From an uncultured Lachnospiraceae bacterium (GTDB taxonomy: Bacteria; Bacillota; Clostridia; Lachnospirales; Lachnospiraceae), in NCBI GenBank assembly GCA_949840915.1, contig CATKXY010000001.1, positions 124,001 to 188,000 on the forward strand: a stretch of DNA of 64,000 nucleotides. The letters run 5' to 3'. The notes under the pieces were generated by a model, which did no database searches, was not told the DNA's origin, and worked only from the letters and a program-made list of their open reading frames with translations. Made by a program: the position numbers and the translations under genes. This document shows positions 61,696 through 64,000 of the stretch, piece after piece. Each line of letters starts with the position of its first letter. Positions within the stretch are counted from its first letter, which is position 1.

Positions 61696-61724
61696 ATGAT
61701 ACCACTTCCCGACTCCGGATTCAA
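61696..61724 (-). promoter_or_regulatory. Nitroreductase promoter
   Basis: On the minus strand TTGAAT, 17 bases, TATCAT, ending about 30 bases ahead of the ATG. Confidence 0.6.
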
Positions 61725-61766
61725 TCAAATATTTCCGAAAAGAACCATAAATTTGGAAGAAAGGTT

Positions 61767-61795
61767 TTGCATATCCGTTCGGAATGAATTATAAT
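61767..61795 (+). promoter_or_regulatory. Promoter of the small PH-like gene
   Basis: TTGCAT (61767-61772), 17 bases, TATAAT (61790-61795), placed 21 bases before the ATG at 61817. Confidence 0.65.
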
Positions 61796-61816
61796 CATAG
61801 GAAGGAGGTGGCTGAG

Positions 61817-62191
61817 ATGATAGAGTTTGTTGAGAGAAAGCGGTGGCTCTTTTTCGGGCTTCCCTTTACGTTTACCAAATATGCCATCCGCGAGGACATG
61901 ATCACGATTACCAGTGGTCTGTTAAAGACTGTGGAGAATGATTGTTATATGTATAAGGTGCAGGATGTGGAGCATGTGGCAAGCCTGGCGGAGAAGCTGT
62001 TTAAGCTGGGGACGGTGATCTGTTATACCGGCGACACGACTCATCCCCGGCTTGTGCTGGAGCATATCAGAAACGCCAGGGAGATCAAGGCCTTTATCCT
62101 GAAGGAATCGGAGGAGGCCAGACTCAAACGGCGCACTGTCAACATGCTGGACATCGGGTCTTTGGGAATGGATGATATTGATGATATGTGA
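61817..62191 (+). CDS. PH-like domain protein (bPH2/DUF304 type)
   Basis: 124 residues from the ATG at 61817, with GAAGGAGG upstream; the track ORF from 61784 begins within the promoter. KRWLFFGLPFTFTKYAIRED, MITITSGLLKTVENDCYMYK and VQDVEHVASLAEKLFKLGTV fit the bacterial PH-like pattern, where an IxxGxLxxxxxxxxxxxIxxVxxxS core recurs. No membrane helix is visible, unlike YdbS-type proteins. The C-terminus is charged (EARLKRRTVNMLDIGSLGMD). The role is unknown. Confidence 0.75.
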   Translation: MIEFVERKRWLFFGLPFTFTKYAIREDMITITSGLLKTVENDCYMYKVQDVEHVASLAEKLFKLGTVICYTGDTTHPRLVLEHIRNAREIKAFILKESEEARLKRRTVNMLDIGSLGMDDIDDM

Positions 62192-62222
62192 GAATCCGCC
62201 GGATGAGCGGGAAGGTTCATAT

Positions 62223-62693
62223 TCAGGGATTGGTCCGGGACGAAATCCGAAGGGTTTCGTCCTGTAACTGTGTGCGGCAGAGCATGTGCTCAAACAGAAG
62301 TCCTGCGCTGAACCAGAGAGGAGCGTAGTCCAGGCGGATCACTCTGCCGATGTGGTAGCGGCTTTTCCCGTAATCCCAGGGACAGAGCTTACGTCTGCGC
62401 AGAAAGCGTCCGGAGAGGAATTCCACGGAGAAGATCAGGGTCATATAGGTGATTCCTCTTAGGAATACGGGGCGTTTGCGCATCAGTTTAAAAAGCGGAT
62501 CAAGAAAAGCGGCACAGCCGTAGATGGGGAACATCCACAGGGATGTGGTGCCTGTGAGACGCAGGTTGCGGCGGCGCAGGGAGTTCATGGCGGTGAAGGT
62601 GATCTCAAGACACCACCCGGCGAGACCGCAGAGCAGGAAATTATGAATGAAATTATGAACGGGATTGTGTATGGGGGAATTGTGTCTGCACAT
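62223..62693 (-). CDS. PF06541-family membrane protein, short
   Basis: 156 residues from the ATG at 62693, preceded on the minus strand by AAGTGAGGTTACT; the longer track ORF from 62912 runs through the divergent folC start. NFLLCGLAGWCLEITFTAMN and TTSLWMFPIYGCAAFLDPLF are the family signatures (GWxxE and PxYG), and ILFSVEFLSGRFLRRRKLCP-type text with CPWDYGKSRYHIGRVIRLDY follows. About four membrane segments. It lacks the coiled-coil tail of the paralogue at 49041. An unusual His/Asn-rich start (CRHNSPIHNPVHNFIHN) is noted. Confidence 0.8.
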   Translation of the reverse strand: MCRHNSPIHNPVHNFIHNFLLCGLAGWCLEITFTAMNSLRRRNLRLTGTTSLWMFPIYGCAAFLDPLFKLMRKRPVFLRGITYMTLIFSVEFLSGRFLRRRKLCPWDYGKSRYHIGRVIRLDYAPLWFSAGLLFEHMLCRTQLQDETLRISSRTNP

Positions 62694-62783
62694 AGTAACC
62701 TCACTTTGTATGAAGGTAGCATGGACAGATTTCCGATTATTATACATTTTTGATGCTGATACATATGCGGTGAGGTGAGGCGG

Positions 62784-64000
62784 ATGAAATATCGGGAGGC
62801 TTTGGAGTATCTGGAGAGTATTCAAAATTACGGTATTGTGCCGGGGCTTGAGAGCATTGTCAGGCTGTGCGGAAGTCTGGGTGATCCTCAGGAGCGGCTG
62901 AAATTTGTCCATATAGCCGGAACCAATGGAAAAGGCTCCACTTTGGCTTATCTGTCCAATGTCCTGCGGTGCGCGGGATACCGCGTGGGGCGTTATAGTT
63001 CTCCCGCTGTGCTGGAGTATCGGGAGATCATACAGATAAACGGCAGAAATATTACCCAGAAAGCATTTTGTGAGGGAATTGAATTAATTCGTAACGCTTG
63101 TTATCAAATTGTTGAGGAAGGTTATCCTCATCCCACGCCCTTTGAGGTGGAGACTGCGCTGGCTTTCTGGTATTTTGACAGGGCGGGCTGCGATATTGTG
63201 GTACTGGAGACCGGAATGGGAGGCCTCTATGACGCGACCAATCTGATTCAGACTACGGTGGCTGCCGTGCTTGCCTCTATCAGTATGGATCACATGAAGT
63301 TTCTGGGCGGCAGTCTGTCAGAGATTGCCGCACATAAGGCGGGCATTTTGAAAGAGGGCTGTGATGCGGTCAGCATGGAGCAGGCACCCGAGGCTATGGA
63401 GGTAGTGCGGCGTGTCGCAGAGGAGAAGCATTGCCGTCTGCGTGTGACGGACAGAGCCTGCATCACGAATCTGAGAAGAAGCGGAAGGGATGTAGAGCGG
63501 CAGCGCTTTGATTACAGGTCCGCAGAGGGATCCGTTTTGAAGGATCTGGAGATTCATCTCGGGGGAGTCTTTCAGACGGACAATGTATTGCTGGCGCTGG
63601 AGACGCTCCGGGTGCTTCGGGAGAAAGGTTTTGCCGTCAGTGAGACGGCGCTGCGGAAGGGACTTCGGGAGACTGTGTGGCCGGGGCGCTTTTCCGTGAT
63701 TTCGACAAAGCCGCTGTTTGTGGTGGATGGAGCGCACAATGAGGACGCGGCGGGGAAACTTGCCCGTACCGTGGAAATGTATTTTACAAACAGACGAATT
63801 ATTTATATAATGGGGATGTTGCGGGATAAAGAGTGTGAGAAGGTGATAAGTCTGACCCAGAGCTATGCGGATCAGATCATCACAGTCACGCCTCCGGAAA
63901 ATCCCCGGGCCATGCAGGCCTATGATCTGGCACAGGAGATCGCCAGGGTTCATCCCAGGGTCACCGCGGCAGACAGTCTGGAGGAGGCCGTGGAGCTGGC
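62784..64000 (+). CDS. folC: Bifunctional folylpolyglutamate/dihydrofolate synthase, 3' end beyond window
   Basis: The reading frame is open from the ATG at 62784 (GAGGTGAGGCGG upstream) to the window end, 405 codons. MKYREALEYLESIQNYGIVP GLESI and the P-loop VHIAGTNGKGSTLAYLSNVL are diagnostic, followed by EVETALAFWYFDRAGCDIVV LETGMGGLYDATN and FVVDGAHNEDAAGKL (DGAHN). It adds glutamate to folates and may also form dihydrofolate. It is divergent from the PF06541 gene. The C-terminus is outside the window. Confidence 0.95.
   Translation, partial: MKYREALEYLESIQNYGIVPGLESIVRLCGSLGDPQERLKFVHIAGTNGKGSTLAYLSNVLRCAGYRVGRYSSPAVLEYREIIQINGRNITQKAFCEGIELIRNACYQIVEEGYPHPTPFEVETALAFWYFDRAGCDIVVLETGMGGLYDATNLIQTTVAAVLASISMDHMKFLGGSLSEIAAHKAGILKEGCDAVSMEQAPEAMEVVRRVAEEKHCRLRVTDRACITNLRRSGRDVERQRFDYRSAEGSVLKDLEIHLGGVFQTDNVLLALETLRVLREKGFAVSETALRKGLRETVWPGRFSVISTKPLFVVDGAHNEDAAGKLARTVEMYFTNRRIIYIMGMLRDKECEKVISLTQSYADQIITVTPPENPRAMQAYDLAQEIARVHPRVTAADSLEEAVEL

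Overview
The window reads as chromosomal DNA of a Clostridia member, most likely Lachnospiraceae. The evidence is the low-redundancy Firmicutes gene orders (rho-rpmE-DUF1385-prmC-prfA; dgt-dnaG-rpoD-trmK; glgC-glgD), strong AGGAGG-type ribosome sites, a CIRCE element, SigD-type motility promoters, paired pyrB/pyrI, and families typical of that group (DUF6033, DUF6320, PF06541 membrane proteins). The family assignment is inference; no 16S rRNA is present.

Layout. 1-6.7 kb: a partial PAP2-like membrane protein, then the rho/L31/DUF1385/PrmC/RF1 translation-transcription cluster, ending in a tandem-duplicated hairpin and a convergent lipoprotein. 7-18.4 kb: a 1193-residue J-like/TPR protein, an aldo/keto reductase, an IbrA/IbrB-like pair, an SbcD/SbcC-like (YhaO/YhaN) pair and a PrsA-like foldase. 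18.4-24.4 kb: CIRCE-preceded htpG with unusual acidic linkers, glycogen genes glgC/glgD, a DUF1905 protein and a sugar O-acetyltransferase. 24.4-30.4 kb: a fructuronate reductase-like dehydrogenase, a FliD-like protein behind a SigD-type promoter, tRNA-Leu(CAG), and an acyltransferase/zinc-ribbon membrane protein/esterase operon. 30.5-36.9 kb: dgt, dnaG, rpoD, trmK and a TGS-domain nucleoside kinase.

37-42 kb is the accessory region: an XRE regulator with membrane segments, the frameshifted remnant of an AAA-family (RloA/COG1106-like) ATPase, and then a visibly AT-rich two-gene operon encoding a NACHT-type STAND NTPase and a divergent RelA/SpoT-domain protein. The operon ends within the promoter of rnpB (RNase P RNA). 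This NACHT + RelA/SpoT pair is the best candidate in the window for a poorly described anti-phage or abortive-infection system.

42.5-49.9 kb: a membrane-anchored trypsin-like protease, a histidine phosphatase, two CobW-type GTPases (one with a His-rich tandem repeat), a polytopic membrane protein, a ZIP metal transporter, YlmH and a PF06541 protein. 49.9-59.5 kb is signalling: a GAF-GGDEF protein, an ECF sigma/anti-sigma pair on the minus strand, an OmpR/VanS-like two-component pair, a DUF6033 protein behind a second SigD-type promoter, and a GGDEF(degenerate)-EAL phosphodiesterase. 59.6-64 kb: pyrI/pyrB and a nitroreductase on the minus strand, a PH-like small protein, a second PF06541 protein and the 5' part of folC. 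Most of the window is ordinary core genome. Statements about function rest on motif recognition by eye; no database search was run.
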